Below, piece by piece: positions 8,804 through 17,974 of a stretch of DNA of 64,000 nt (the stretch's first letter is position 1; every line of letters begins with the position of its first letter). This stretch comes from Lewinellaceae bacterium. Lineage in GTDB: Bacteria; Bacteroidota; Bacteroidia; Chitinophagales; Saprospiraceae. The notes under the pieces are model-generated. The model was not told the DNA's origin. It ran no database searches and saw only the letters and a program-made list of their open reading frames with translations. The position numbers and the translations under genes are program-made. The stretch covers positions 248,001-312,000 of the forward strand of contig JADJRC010000049.1 in NCBI GenBank assembly GCA_016712415.1, written 5' to 3'.

Positions 8804-10210
8804 TTAACGCCCGTCCAGCTGTGCCAACAGCCACTCCCGTTCCGTCAGCACTTCGGTAGCGACAATCTCCTGCCGAAGTGCTGCTTTTTCACGCTTGTCG
8901 CCGGGCGTGAGCGCCGTCAGTTTTTTGGTCAGGGTGATGATATTCAGGTAATTCCGCCGATGGTAATCGCTCACTTCCCTGCGGCGGATGAAAATCCTAA
9001 AGGTATCGAGATGGGATTCCAGCAGGTCGAATTCACCAATTGCATAGTATATTTTCAGCAGCATCGTCTTGACGATCAGGTTGTTCACCAGGTCCCTGAA
9101 ATCTGCCGTCTGGAGCAGGCGCATGGCAGCGGGGTAATTGTGCCGGGCATACTCGAGTCGCGCAAGGTTGAAGCTGACAAAGCTTTCCTGCTGGGCTGGC
9201 TCCAGGAAGTGTCGGTATTCCCGGATGAATGCCTCCACCTCTTCGAACTTGCCGAGTCTGATACCGAACGCAGCGATATTGTTGAAGGCAAAAGGCGACA
9301 GGCGCCGGTGCTCCAGCAAAAAGCCCTTGTCGAGCCCCTCCCGGTACAGTTCCCAACCTTCCCGGATAAACGGTTCATTGCCTTCATTGAGCTTTCGGAT
9401 ACAGAAATTGATGGCCAGCAGGTACAGGTTTTTCAACTCGGCATCCGGAAACAGCTGTTCGCGTTGCTGCAGTTCCGCCCGGAATTTTTGAAAATACGGC
9501 AGGCTGGATTGCTCCGTCTGGAACCTGTAGCAGAAGTAATACAAGGCTATTGCCGGCACTTCAAGGTAACCTCCGTTTTCCACCTCATCAAGTACGACAG
9601 GCAGCAACCCGAAACCGTAGGCGGTTTTATATACGGCCTGGTGCGAGCGTTGTGTACAGGCGTGGCGCAATTTTTCGGCCAGGTAGAGGGTGTCGAGCGA
9701 ATTGGATATAACCTGGAGCGGCAACTCGCCGGTGCGTGTGGTACGAACCTGAAACTGAGCCATTTCTACCTGGTAGTCGAGCGCATTCCGGTGGTATTCG
9801 GCGTTCCGGACCTTGCCGTTTTCCAGATGTGCCTGCACCTTTTTGGCGGTCTGACGGAAGCGTTTGACCAGGTTGCGCTCCCGAAACGCAGAGGCAAGCG
9901 CGAGTTTGGAACGCACCTCATCGGCGCGCAACTTTTGCCAGATCAGGAACTCATCCATCAGTTCCCTCAAATCGCTCATGGTCGCGCGCAACAGCAAGTC
10001 GTCGAACGCGCGCCCCGGAAATGTTTTTTTAAATAAGGCAGCTTTATCGGGCAATGCCGTGTCGCGATAGCGGCATCGGGCGAGACAGGCATACATGCGT
10101 TCCATTTCCAGCCGGTGCGTAAAAAAAGGCGACCGCACGAACTTCCCGAAGCTGCGCAGTTCGGCTTTACTAAACGTCAGCAGCAATTCATACAGCACAG
10201 TATGATTCAT
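8804..10210 (-). CDS. Conserved hypothetical, all-helical, TPR-like
   Basis: A 468-residue soluble protein without signal peptide or membrane segment. I do not recognise a named family. The sequence is almost entirely predicted helix with spaced aromatic/Ala-Leu pairs resembling degenerate tetratricopeptide repeats, for example in the RLSPFAFNNIAAFGIRLGKF (about residue 305) and FNLARLEYARHNYPAAMRLL (about 350) stretches. The N-terminal half opens with helices rich in Arg, Lys and Phe (ELRSFGKFVRSPFF). Similar large helical orphans are frequent in Saprospiria, but that is recollection, not a search. It is convergent with lpdA (15-base gap) and divergent from the T9SS gene at 10459. Codon pattern matches its neighbours. 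Confidence 0.75.
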   Translation of the reverse strand: MNHTVLYELLLTFSKAELRSFGKFVRSPFFTHRLEMERMYACLARCRYRDTALPDKAALFKKTFPGRAFDDLLLRATMSDLRELMDEFLIWQKLRADEVRSKLALASAFRERNLVKRFRQTAKKVQAHLENGKVRNAEYHRNALDYQVEMAQFQVRTTRTGELPLQVISNSLDTLYLAEKLRHACTQRSHQAVYKTAYGFGLLPVVLDEVENGGYLEVPAIALYYFCYRFQTEQSSLPYFQKFRAELQQREQLFPDAELKNLYLLAINFCIRKLNEGNEPFIREGWELYREGLDKGFLLEHRRLSPFAFNNIAAFGIRLGKFEEVEAFIREYRHFLEPAQQESFVSFNLARLEYARHNYPAAMRLLQTADFRDLVNNLIVKTMLLKIYYAIGEFDLLESHLDTFRIFIRRREVSDYHRRNYLNIITLTKKLTALTPGDKREKAALRQEIVATEVLTEREWLLAQLDGR

Positions 10211-10458
10211 TTTGAATAATTATTTCCACAATTATATGAAAAGGAGAGTTGTGTATTGTTGATTTTTTTTCAAAAAACACAGGAAAATTTTAATTTTTGT
10301 GTCAGAACAAATTGTCTACAAAGCAAAAATTGAAATAAAATATCCACAAACTGGCTTTTTTGTTCTTGAATACCGGCCAGGCGGCAGGCACTTTTGTATC
10401 GTGAAAAACAGGAACGGATTCGTACCTACACCATCATCACATCAAAAATCACTATTCC

Positions 10459-13407
10459 ATGAAATACGAAAGAATATGCGCGAAAGTCTGCCTGGTTACC
10501 TTGTTCATCCTGGCACTCATCACAAGTCAATTGCATGCACAGGGTTGGCGCAGGACGTTCTCCCTTTCCGCTGGCGGGCCGTACAGCGACGATGGCAACT
10601 ATGTCACAGACATCCATCAGTCTCCAAATGGCAATTTGCTGTCCACCAGCAATATGCCAAGTGTCAGTGCATCCTATAGCATCAACTTCGCGGCAAACAG
10701 CAAGCACCAGTTTTCGGACAATGGGGAGTTTTTCCCGGAAAACAACGCATACCACCACTTTTCCCGCGATTTACTGCTGTTACCCGGCGAAGACGCGTGC
10801 CTGGTGCTGGAGGAAAAAGAGCCTTTTGACGGCGGTCCGCGCGATATATTTCTGTCCCGCTACAACCTGGACTACGCACCTCCGCTGCCTTATTTTTTTC
10901 AATTTGAACTCGACTGGCACAAACCCATATTTACTGTCGACCCCGGCCAGAGTGCCCGAGCGCTCCATATCGTACCCGCCAACAACGGTGGATTTGTTGC
11001 CCTGGGCAATTTAGCCGGCACTGCCAATGATATTGTTATGCTGCAAACCGATATCGACGGTGTGGTGCAGTGGAGCAAAACATTCCTCACACCGGAAGAA
11101 GACTGGGGCATTAAAGTGTTACCGGCAGCCGGCGACGGCTATCTCATCCTGAAAACCCTGAGCCCTGCCGCCGACACATCCCGGCGGGAAGTATGGATCA
11201 GCAAGACAGACAATACCGGAAACCTGCTTTGGGAACACAACCTGAGCGGCACGGGCTCCGACCGGCCTGCCGATATTACGGCGACTGCAGACGGCAACTT
11301 TGTAATCAGCGGCCTCAATATCGCCGCCGGAAACGATGTATTCCTGATGAAAATTGATCCCGACGGCAATATCCTCTGGCGGCAGGATTATCTTATGCCC
11401 GACAGGGGCGGCGACGGGCGCCGTGTCGTGGAAGACGCAAACGGCGACCTGGTGATCGCCTGTTCGGTGCTGGACAGCCTTGCGGATGAGACCGACATTG
11501 TGCTCATCAAAACTACAGGGACCGGCACCGTGCTTTGGGAGCGCAACATCGGCAAACCTGAACAGATCGAATCCGTCAATGCCCTGGCTGTGTGCCCCGA
11601 TGGCGGGTACGTCGTCGGTGGCGCTGTCATCCAGTTCGATTGGGATCCGCTTGCCCTGCTGATCAAAACGGATGTCAACGGCTATATCAAGGCAGGCCGC
11701 ATCGACGGCAATGTTTTTCACGATCTGGACATCGACTGCACCGGCTCGCCGGGCGACATCCCGCTCGAAAACTGGATCGTGCAGGCCTTCCAGGACAGCA
11801 GCAAGATTTTCTACGGAAACAGCGACAGCCTGGGCAACTATCGCATCGAGTGCGATACGGGCGATTATATCGTGACGCTGTTTCCGCCGGTAGCCTATTG
11901 GGATCCTTGCGCCAACAATGTTCCGATTCATGTCGGGTACCTGGACACTGTACAGGTCGATTTCCCCCTTCAGGACATCATTTCCTGCCCGTTCCTGAGT
12001 GTCGACCACGTGTCGGGCGTCATCCGCCCCTGCGATACCACTACTTTTACCGTAAGTTACTGCAACTCGGGAACGATAGCTGCTGAAGACGCCTATGTGG
12101 AGATATCACTCGATCCGGAGTATACTTTCCTGTATGCCGACATCCCCCCTTCGTCGCAGAACGGCAACCAGATTGTGATACCGTTGGGCGATCTCCCGGT
12201 CGGGCATTGCGGCAGTTTTAAGTTTTATGCCTTTGTAGCCTGCGACGGCGTATTGGGCCATGTCGCCTGCAGTGAAGTGCATATATACCCGGACAGCTTT
12301 TGCCTGCCGCCTGCGGCCAACTGGTCGGGCGCTTTTATCAAGGCAACCGGCGCCTGCTCCGGCGATAGCGTCCATTTTGAACTGATCAACACCGGCGCAC
12401 AGGCGATGCCGCAGGCATTGGACTATATTGTTATTGAAGACGCAGTACTGCTGATGCAGGGCCAATTCCAGTTGAACAGTTCGGAAATCATGGACATACC
12501 TGTCCCGGCCGACGGCTCCACCTATCACCTCATGGCACAGCAGGAGCCGGGGGCGCCCGGAAGCAGCCTGCCTCTGGCAGCCGTAGAGGCCTGCGTGGGC
12601 AGCAACGGCGGGTTCCCGGCAAGCGGCTTCTTCAACCAGTTTCCGCAAAACGACGGCGATCCCTATATCTCCGTTTTTTGCCCCATCATCCTCAACTCAT
12701 TCGACCCCAACGATAAACAGGCCTTTCCTACGGGGTTCGACGACGAGCATTTTATCCTGCCCAATACCGAACTGGAATACCTTATCCGCTTTCAGAACAC
12801 CGGCAACGACACGGCTTTCCGGGTGGTACTGATCGACTCCCTGTCGCCGCTCCTCGACCCCGCCTCCATCAGGCTCGGCGCTTCCAGCCACCCCTGTACT
12901 TTTGAAATGGAAGGAAACGGCGCGCTGCGTTTTAACTTCCCCAATATCATGCTGCCCGACAGCGCTGCAAATGAAGCAGGATCACAGGGTTTTGTGAGTT
13001 TTCGCATTGCCCAGCGCGCCAACAACGCCGTCGGCGCAGTCATTGAGAACAGGGCCGACATTTACTTCGACTTCAACCTGCCGGTGCTGACCAACACGGT
13101 ATTTCACACCGTACACGAACCCTTCTTCGAAGTGGTAAGCGTCCATACCGTATCTCCGGAAAAAATGCTCCGGATATCGGCTTACCCCAACCCGTTTTCA
13201 GAACAATTGCGGGTTGAAATTCCCGGAGAGGAAGTTACCGATGCAGCATTCCTGCTGTATAATGCTGCCGGAGTTTTGGCCGCCAGTCGACCGTTTGACC
13301 GGAATGTGGCGACCCTTCAGCGGAACAACCTGGAGCCGGGCATATATTTCTTTACCGTACGGTCGGAAAACCGTTTGCTGGGAAGCGGGAAAATTGTAGT
13401 GAAGTAA
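10459..13407 (+). CDS. Large T9SS-exported surface protein with propeller, SdrD-B-like and C-terminal sorting domain
   Basis: A 982-residue secreted protein. A signal peptide occupies residues 1-28 (TLFILALITSQLHAQ). Residues about 60-410 hold repeats of the form GGFVALGN/GGYVVGG ... WSKTF/WERNIG, typical of the beta-propeller repeats in Bacteroidota surface proteins. An SdrD-B-like segment follows (GRIDGNVFHDLDIDC, about 415-490), then Ig-like or DUF11-like modules with the NSFDPNDKQAFP sequence frequent in Saprospiria proteins (about 755). The C-terminal 80 residues (AYPNPFSEQLRVEI to SGKIVVK) are a type A T9SS sorting domain. No enzyme motif is visible; role probably structural or adhesive. 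A good terminator follows at 13425. Confidence 0.88.
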   Translation: MKYERICAKVCLVTLFILALITSQLHAQGWRRTFSLSAGGPYSDDGNYVTDIHQSPNGNLLSTSNMPSVSASYSINFAANSKHQFSDNGEFFPENNAYHHFSRDLLLLPGEDACLVLEEKEPFDGGPRDIFLSRYNLDYAPPLPYFFQFELDWHKPIFTVDPGQSARALHIVPANNGGFVALGNLAGTANDIVMLQTDIDGVVQWSKTFLTPEEDWGIKVLPAAGDGYLILKTLSPAADTSRREVWISKTDNTGNLLWEHNLSGTGSDRPADITATADGNFVISGLNIAAGNDVFLMKIDPDGNILWRQDYLMPDRGGDGRRVVEDANGDLVIACSVLDSLADETDIVLIKTTGTGTVLWERNIGKPEQIESVNALAVCPDGGYVVGGAVIQFDWDPLALLIKTDVNGYIKAGRIDGNVFHDLDIDCTGSPGDIPLENWIVQAFQDSSKIFYGNSDSLGNYRIECDTGDYIVTLFPPVAYWDPCANNVPIHVGYLDTVQVDFPLQDIISCPFLSVDHVSGVIRPCDTTTFTVSYCNSGTIAAEDAYVEISLDPEYTFLYADIPPSSQNGNQIVIPLGDLPVGHCGSFKFYAFVACDGVLGHVACSEVHIYPDSFCLPPAANWSGAFIKATGACSGDSVHFELINTGAQAMPQALDYIVIEDAVLLMQGQFQLNSSEIMDIPVPADGSTYHLMAQQEPGAPGSSLPLAAVEACVGSNGGFPASGFFNQFPQNDGDPYISVFCPIILNSFDPNDKQAFPTGFDDEHFILPNTELEYLIRFQNTGNDTAFRVVLIDSLSPLLDPASIRLGASSHPCTFEMEGNGALRFNFPNIMLPDSAANEAGSQGFVSFRIAQRANNAVGAVIENRADIYFDFNLPVLTNTVFHTVHEPFFEVVSVHTVSPEKMLRISAYPNPFSEQLRVEIPGEEVTDAAFLLYNAAGVLAASRPFDRNVATLQRNNLEPGIYFFTVRSENRLLGSGKIVVK

Positions 13408-13424
13408 GATAAGTGAAGTTTAGA

Positions 13425-13466
13425 GGGGTTTAGTGGGCGTCGCAGCCGCTAGACCCCCTTTTTTTT
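13425..13466 (+). terminator. Rho-independent terminator after the T9SS surface protein
   Basis: GGGGTTTAG (13425-13433) pairs with CTAGACCCC (13449-13457), with one G-U pair, and is followed by a T8 run at 13459-13466. It lies between convergent genes and is oriented for the plus-strand gene. Confidence 0.75.
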
Positions 13467-13498
13467 ATCCGTTCAAAACCATCCGCATGGCCTTGTGT

Positions 13499-15028
13499 TC
13501 AACGGTTTTTTTCCCAGATCATAAATCTTGCTTCGGGGTCGGCAGCCGCAGTATTTTTTGAAAAACCACCTGCTTTCAATGCTTCAAACATCTCCGTATC
13601 GCAGGTTTGATCGGTCAGGGCATAGTGACACAAGGACAAGTCGCGCGTGAGTTCGAGGCGGTGAAAGCGCTGAAGATAGGCATGCACCTGCTGGTTGTAC
13701 ATCAGGCGCTCGCAAACGGCGACTTGCGATCCGGCCGGGATAGCCTGTTGGAGGCCGGGCAGATCGTGCAGGATATCCTTGTCCCGGCCCGGCTGCCCGA
13801 AGAGCATCACGACATATACAGCCAGAAAGAACATTGCGACAAAAGAAAACCGGCTCAAACGGGTCAAATACCGGCGGGTTTTTGCTCCCGGTTCTGCAAG
13901 CCAGTAGTGCAGCACAGGCAGGTGAAAATACGCTGCCGCCAGGGCAAACATTGGCATGCCGGGGATCACGTATATGCCGTTTTGCCGGGCGCTAAGCGCA
14001 ATCGGCAAGGTCGCGGATAACCCGAGCAACAGGAACAGAAGGCTGATCCTGCGTTCCCGCCGGAAGGCCTGGCCGTCGATATTCCTGCCCCGCGCCAGGA
14101 ACAGGAGCAACAGAAACACCGCGATCAATCCCGGTTGCTCCTTCACCAGGATAACGAGTATATACAATCGCGCCCAGCCGCTGAGTTCGGCGTCTTCCCG
14201 AACACCCGACAGCACCACGCCGAGGCGTCTTTGCCAGTATTGTTCAAAGTAATGCTGTGATTCGGGGACCAGGTAAAGCATCAGTGCAAACAACCCGATG
14301 CCGACCACACCGATCCAGGCCGATTGTGCAAGTCCCCTGAAAACTTTTTTTCGCAGCGTACCATCGGCCAGTCCTCCAATACAGGCAAACAAAAAAGGTA
14401 CGGCTGCCGGATAAAGCGCTACCGGGCCCTTGGTCAGGATGCCGAGATAAACCAATGCGCCGGCAAGGGTCAGTTTTATCCATACCCCTCTTCCGGAAAA
14501 CAACCCATCGAGTGCCGCCCACAATGCCAGCAGGCAAAAGGTCGCCAGATTATTGTCCATCAGGTTATTGGGATTGCCCCAAATGACCGGCGTAATCAGG
14601 TACCAGAACAGCAGTGGAACCCAGCCGTAGCGGTTTTCAAGCGGCGTTTGGCGCAGCGGCGTTTCCCAAATCCGGACGATGAGCCAGGCATTGAGGCAAA
14701 AAACAAGCAGCGCGTAGCATTTTTCCACCCACCAGTGGTCGCCCAACAGCCAAAAGAAGCCGGCCTGAAACCAGATCATGAGCGGAGGATTTTCGAAATA
14801 CGGCGCCCCGCTGGCAAAATCAAGCCAATATCCGCTCGAAAACCAGGGCGCCCACATACTGCCTTTGGAAATAGCCAGGTTGCGCGCCATGGAGGCATAC
14901 AGCAGTCCGTCGCCAAACAATCCTTGCGGCGCCAGGCGCGGCAAAAACATGGCGCCCAGAAAAAAAAAGGTAAACAGCCACAAAGGCGAAAGCACTGTTT
15001 TTTTCATCCCGCGCAAATAACCCTCCAT
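13499..15028 (-). CDS. ArnT/GT39-like membrane glycosyltransferase
   Basis: Polytopic GT-C glycosyltransferase of the ArnT/PMT type, which transfers sugars from polyprenyl-phosphate donors to lipids or proteins at the outer face of the inner membrane. About 12 hydrophobic helices are visible. The first periplasmic loop carries GLFGDGLLYASMARN, where the GDG acidic position corresponds to the conserved DE/D catalytic site, followed by FENPPL (family pattern of the ArnT group). The start is taken at ATG 15028, which overlaps the stop of the aminopeptidase gene in a TGATG arrangement suggesting translational coupling; an ATG at 15007 directly before the first hydrophobic helix is an alternative. 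Acceptor unknown. Confidence 0.83.
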   Translation of the reverse strand: MEGYLRGMKKTVLSPLWLFTFFFLGAMFLPRLAPQGLFGDGLLYASMARNLAISKGSMWAPWFSSGYWLDFASGAPYFENPPLMIWFQAGFFWLLGDHWWVEKCYALLVFCLNAWLIVRIWETPLRQTPLENRYGWVPLLFWYLITPVIWGNPNNLMDNNLATFCLLALWAALDGLFSGRGVWIKLTLAGALVYLGILTKGPVALYPAAVPFLFACIGGLADGTLRKKVFRGLAQSAWIGVVGIGLFALMLYLVPESQHYFEQYWQRRLGVVLSGVREDAELSGWARLYILVILVKEQPGLIAVFLLLLFLARGRNIDGQAFRRERRISLLFLLLGLSATLPIALSARQNGIYVIPGMPMFALAAAYFHLPVLHYWLAEPGAKTRRYLTRLSRFSFVAMFFLAVYVVMLFGQPGRDKDILHDLPGLQQAIPAGSQVAVCERLMYNQQVHAYLQRFHRLELTRDLSLCHYALTDQTCDTEMFEALKAGGFSKNTAAADPEARFMIWEKNR

Positions 15029-16329
15029 CACCCCATCACACCGGCGTGCATCAGTTCTTCGATCTCTTCCGCGTCGATCGGAATATTTTTGAACAGGTCG
15101 ACCGGACCGTTATCGGTGATGAGGATATCGTTTTCGAGGCGTACGCCGAGGTTTTCTTCCAGGATATAGATACCCGGTTCGCAGGTGAAAACCATGCCTG
15201 CACGGAAAGGTTCGTAGCGCCCCATCAGGTCGTGCACATCAAGACCGAGGTGGTGGCTGGTGCCGTGCATGAAGTACTTTTTGTAGGCGGGTTTGTCTTC
15301 GGACTGCTTTTCGATGTCGTCGCGGCTGATCAGGCCGAGGCCCAGCAATTCGCTCTCCATGATCTTGCCCACTTCCTTGTTGAGTTCATCGATGGTATTG
15401 CCGGGCACCAGCAGGGCGCGAGCCTCCACCAGCACGCGGTGTACGGCGTTGTAAACGGCGCGCTGACGGTCGGTGAACACCCCGTTTACAGGGATGGTAC
15501 GGGTAAGGTCGGCGTTATAGTTGGCGTATTCGCAGCCGAAATCCATGAGCAGCATATCGCCGTCTTTACACTGCTGGTTGTTTTCGATATAATGCAGGAC
15601 GCAGGCGTTCTTTCCCGATCCGATGATGGGCTGATATGCGTGGCCCGTAGTGCCGCTCCGGACAAACTCATGGATGATCTCGGCCTCCACCTCATATTCC
15701 CAAACACCCGGCTTCACGAAGTCCAGCACCCGGCGGAAGGTGTTGCCCGTGATATCGACACAGTGTTGCAACACATCGATTTCCCACTGGCTTTTCACCA
15801 TTTGCAGTTTTTTCAAAATCGGCTGGGCACGATAGATGGTGTGGGCAGGGTAGCGCTGCTGAATGCTGCGGGCATAGCGCAGGTCGCGGTGCTCCACGGG
15901 AGAAAGAAAGCGATCGTTTTCGTTGATATTCAGATAGATACCTTCCGAAAGCAGGATCATTTCGTTCAGCATAACCTCTGCCTCATCGAGAAAATACACC
16001 TTTTCAACGCCGGATACTGCCGAGGCTTCTTCCTTGGTATACTTGTGGCCTTCCCAAACGGCAATGTGCTCGTTGGTGCGCTTGATGAGCAATACCTCCT
16101 TGTGGCCTTCCCTCGGGCAGTCGGGGAAAAGCAGCAACATGCTTTCCTCCTGATCGATACCGCTCAGGTAAAACATCCCGGCGTTTTGACGGAACGGAAA
16201 ATACTGGTCGCCCGAGCGCGGCATCTGATCATTCGAATTAATGATAGCGATGGCGCCCGGTTTCATTTCGCGGATAAACCGTTTGCGGTTGTACTGGTAA
16301 AGTTCCGAACTAAGTGCCTTGTATTTCAT
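15028..16329 (-). CDS. pepP: Xaa-Pro aminopeptidase (M24B)
   Basis: Cytoplasmic dinuclear metallopeptidase removing the N-terminal residue before proline. The 433-residue protein has the AMP_N creatinase-like domain (about 1-170) and the pita-bread M24 catalytic domain. Metal ligands are visible in order: Asp of MDFGCEY, Asp of NADLTR, His of HGTSHHLGLDVHD, Glu of TCEPGIYI and Glu of VRLENDIL. The start MKYKALSSELY at 16329 fits the family. It is the promoter-proximal gene of a two-gene unit with the GT39-like gene and has a TACTTTTG -7 box on the minus strand at 16387-16394. Confidence 0.93.
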   Translation of the reverse strand: MKYKALSSELYQYNRKRFIREMKPGAIAIINSNDQMPRSGDQYFPFRQNAGMFYLSGIDQEESMLLLFPDCPREGHKEVLLIKRTNEHIAVWEGHKYTKEEASAVSGVEKVYFLDEAEVMLNEMILLSEGIYLNINENDRFLSPVEHRDLRYARSIQQRYPAHTIYRAQPILKKLQMVKSQWEIDVLQHCVDITGNTFRRVLDFVKPGVWEYEVEAEIIHEFVRSGTTGHAYQPIIGSGKNACVLHYIENNQQCKDGDMLLMDFGCEYANYNADLTRTIPVNGVFTDRQRAVYNAVHRVLVEARALLVPGNTIDELNKEVGKIMESELLGLGLISRDDIEKQSEDKPAYKKYFMHGTSHHLGLDVHDLMGRYEPFRAGMVFTCEPGIYILEENLGVRLENDILITDNGPVDLFKNIPIDAEEIEELMHAGVMG

Positions 16330-16386
16330 AACCTGAATTAAACGATAGAGGGTATACGGAATGTACTACTGGTGTCAAACACAGCA

Positions 16387-16394
16387 CAAAAGTA
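16387..16394 (-). promoter_or_regulatory. -7 box for pepP operon
   Basis: Minus-strand TACTTTTG matches the Bacteroidota -7 consensus TAnnTTTG exactly and lies 58 bases before the pepP start. No clear TTTG -33 element was found at the right distance. Confidence 0.5.
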
Positions 16395-16574
16395 GGGCAG
16401 TGCGCCGGGTGAACAGGCGTTTGGAACAATATTTCGGCGCGAAAGAAGGAGAGTTTTGTCGAATTGTGCAAGCCGTATGCATCCAAAAATGGCGAATTGT
16501 CCGTTCGCCGCGAAGAAATAACGCCCTGATGCAATTTTTTTCGCGCCCAAAATTTTCCTCAAAACCAAAAACGC

Positions 16575-16582
16575 TACTTTTG
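16575..16582 (+). promoter_or_regulatory. -7 box for gcvH
   Basis: Plus-strand TACTTTTG, an exact TAnnTTTG match, ends 73 bases before the gcvH ATG. The -33 region is AT-rich but without an obvious TTTG. Confidence 0.5.
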
Positions 16583-16655
16583 CCAGTCGTTGTTTGGCGC
16601 CGGCACACAAATACCGGGAACAGCGGCAAGTTATCACTCATCACCAACACTTGAA

Positions 16656-17051
16656 ATGAACTTCCCAAGCAATTGCAAATACACTGAAGACCACGAATGG
16701 ATTCGCGCTGAAGACGGCAAGACAGCCTATGTCGGGATCACCGAATTTGCCCAGAGCGAACTGGGCGAACTGGTATACGTCGAAGTGGATACCGTTGGCA
16801 AAACCATTGAAGCCAATGCGGTGTTCGGAACTGTTGAAGCGGTCAAAACGACTTCAGACCTGTTTATGCCGCTCAAAGGCAGGGTGCTGGAATTCAATGC
16901 CGATCTCGACGACGCCAAAGGCGGAAACCCCGGGTTGATCAATGAAGACCCGTACGGAAAGGGCTGGATCGTAAAAGTGGAACTCGACAACCCGGCAGAC
17001 CTCGACACCCTGATGAGCGCCGATGCTTACCAGGCCCATGTAGCCAAATGA
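16656..17051 (+). CDS. gcvH: Glycine cleavage system H protein
   Basis: Lipoyl carrier protein of the glycine cleavage complex, shuttling the aminomethyl group between P, T and L proteins. The 131-residue sequence has the family opening (YTEDHEWIRAEDG), the ITEFAQSELGELVYVE strand pair and the lipoylated lysine in VEAVKTTSDL (about residue 64). The ATG at 16656 fits the start of known H proteins. gcvT and gcvP are not in the window. The GT2 gene begins 97 bases later. Confidence 0.96.
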   Translation: MNFPSNCKYTEDHEWIRAEDGKTAYVGITEFAQSELGELVYVEVDTVGKTIEANAVFGTVEAVKTTSDLFMPLKGRVLEFNADLDDAKGGNPGLINEDPYGKGWIVKVELDNPADLDTLMSADAYQAHVAK

Positions 17052-17148
17052 GAACCCGGCGCAACCCGCCAAATGCTTCGGTTACAAAAAATTAACCCGC
17101 GGTTAACCCGTTGAATCGGTATTATTGCCGGTTACTTCTGTAAAAGCT

Positions 17149-17895
17149 ATGGTGGATCATATCAAACTGAGCATTATTATCCCGACGAAAAACGAAGGGA
17201 AATATATAGGCCGCACGATCGGCCAGTTTGAAGAATACCTTGGGAAATACAACCTGGAAATTATCATTTCAGATGCCGACAGCAATGATGAAACGGCAGC
17301 GGTAGTGCGGGGCTGGCAGGCCAAACTTGGCGACCGGATCAAGTTTATCCGGAGCAAAGGCAAACAAAACATCGCAATAGGGCGCAACCTGGGCGCTGCC
17401 CGGGCCAGTGGCGATATTCTTTTTCACACCGACGCCGATGTTCACATTCAGGATAAAGACCGCTTTTTCAGTTTCCTTCTTTCAACATTCGCCCAAAAAG
17501 ACCTTGTTGCCGCGACGGTACCGATTTGGGTGTACCCGGAGGAATCGGGATTTATGGATAAACTATACCACCTGCTGATGAACAGCGTCATCCGGCTGTC
17601 TTTTTCGGTTGGCGTTTATCTTGCCAAAGGAGAATGTCAGATTGTCCGGCGTTCGGTGTTTGAAAAGATCAGCGGCTACAATGAGACGATCGTGGCGGGG
17701 GAGGATTGCAATCTTTTTTACCGGCTGCACAAAGAAGGGCATGTCGGATATTTTTATCGCCTGGCCGTGCACCACTCGCCCCGGCGCTTTCGGGAATACG
17801 GATATATTCGTCTGACAATCATATATTTGCGCGAAGGCCTGTCATTGCTCTTCCGCCGCAAGTCTTATATGAAAGAATGGACTCCCGTACGATAA
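17149..17895 (+). CDS. Family 2 glycosyltransferase
   Basis: GT-A fold transferase using a nucleotide-sugar donor, probably for cell-envelope or exopolysaccharide glycans. Visible motifs are IIIPTKNEG at the N-terminus, SDADSNDET (about residue 43) and the DxD-type HTDADVH (about 96), then the acceptor-side GEDCNLFYRL (about 186, ED motif). Length is 248 residues with one weakly hydrophobic segment. The start is set at ATG 17149 (MVDHIKLSIII) in place of the in-frame TTG 24 bases upstream because the first beta strand follows directly. Donor and acceptor are unknown. Confidence 0.87.
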   Translation: MVDHIKLSIIIPTKNEGKYIGRTIGQFEEYLGKYNLEIIISDADSNDETAAVVRGWQAKLGDRIKFIRSKGKQNIAIGRNLGAARASGDILFHTDADVHIQDKDRFFSFLLSTFAQKDLVAATVPIWVYPEESGFMDKLYHLLMNSVIRLSFSVGVYLAKGECQIVRRSVFEKISGYNETIVAGEDCNLFYRLHKEGHVGYFYRLAVHHSPRRFREYGYIRLTIIYLREGLSLLFRRKSYMKEWTPVR

Positions 17896-17974
17896 TTTAC
17901 CTTTTTTGCGAACAACACCACACGCTTTCGTGTTAGGCCGGGTATCTGCAACATTGTTGTTGTTTTAGCATCAT

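Larger units (their letters stand above)
16330..16655. other. Divergent promoter region between pepP and gcvH
   Basis: 326 bases without a gene. The open frames crossing it have no recognisable product and a codon pattern unlike the flanks. It holds two exact TAnnTTTG boxes, one for each strand, annotated separately. Confidence 0.65.

Noticed and set aside
10299..10679. 126-residue open frame upstream of the large T9SS gene
   Set aside because: It overlaps the signal peptide of the T9SS gene in another frame, is AT-rich with unlike codon use, and has no recognisable motif.
15046..16341. 431-residue plus-strand open frame opposite aminopeptidase P
   Set aside because: It is the antisense frame of a well conserved metallopeptidase with all metal ligands; high GC at third positions creates such open antisense frames.
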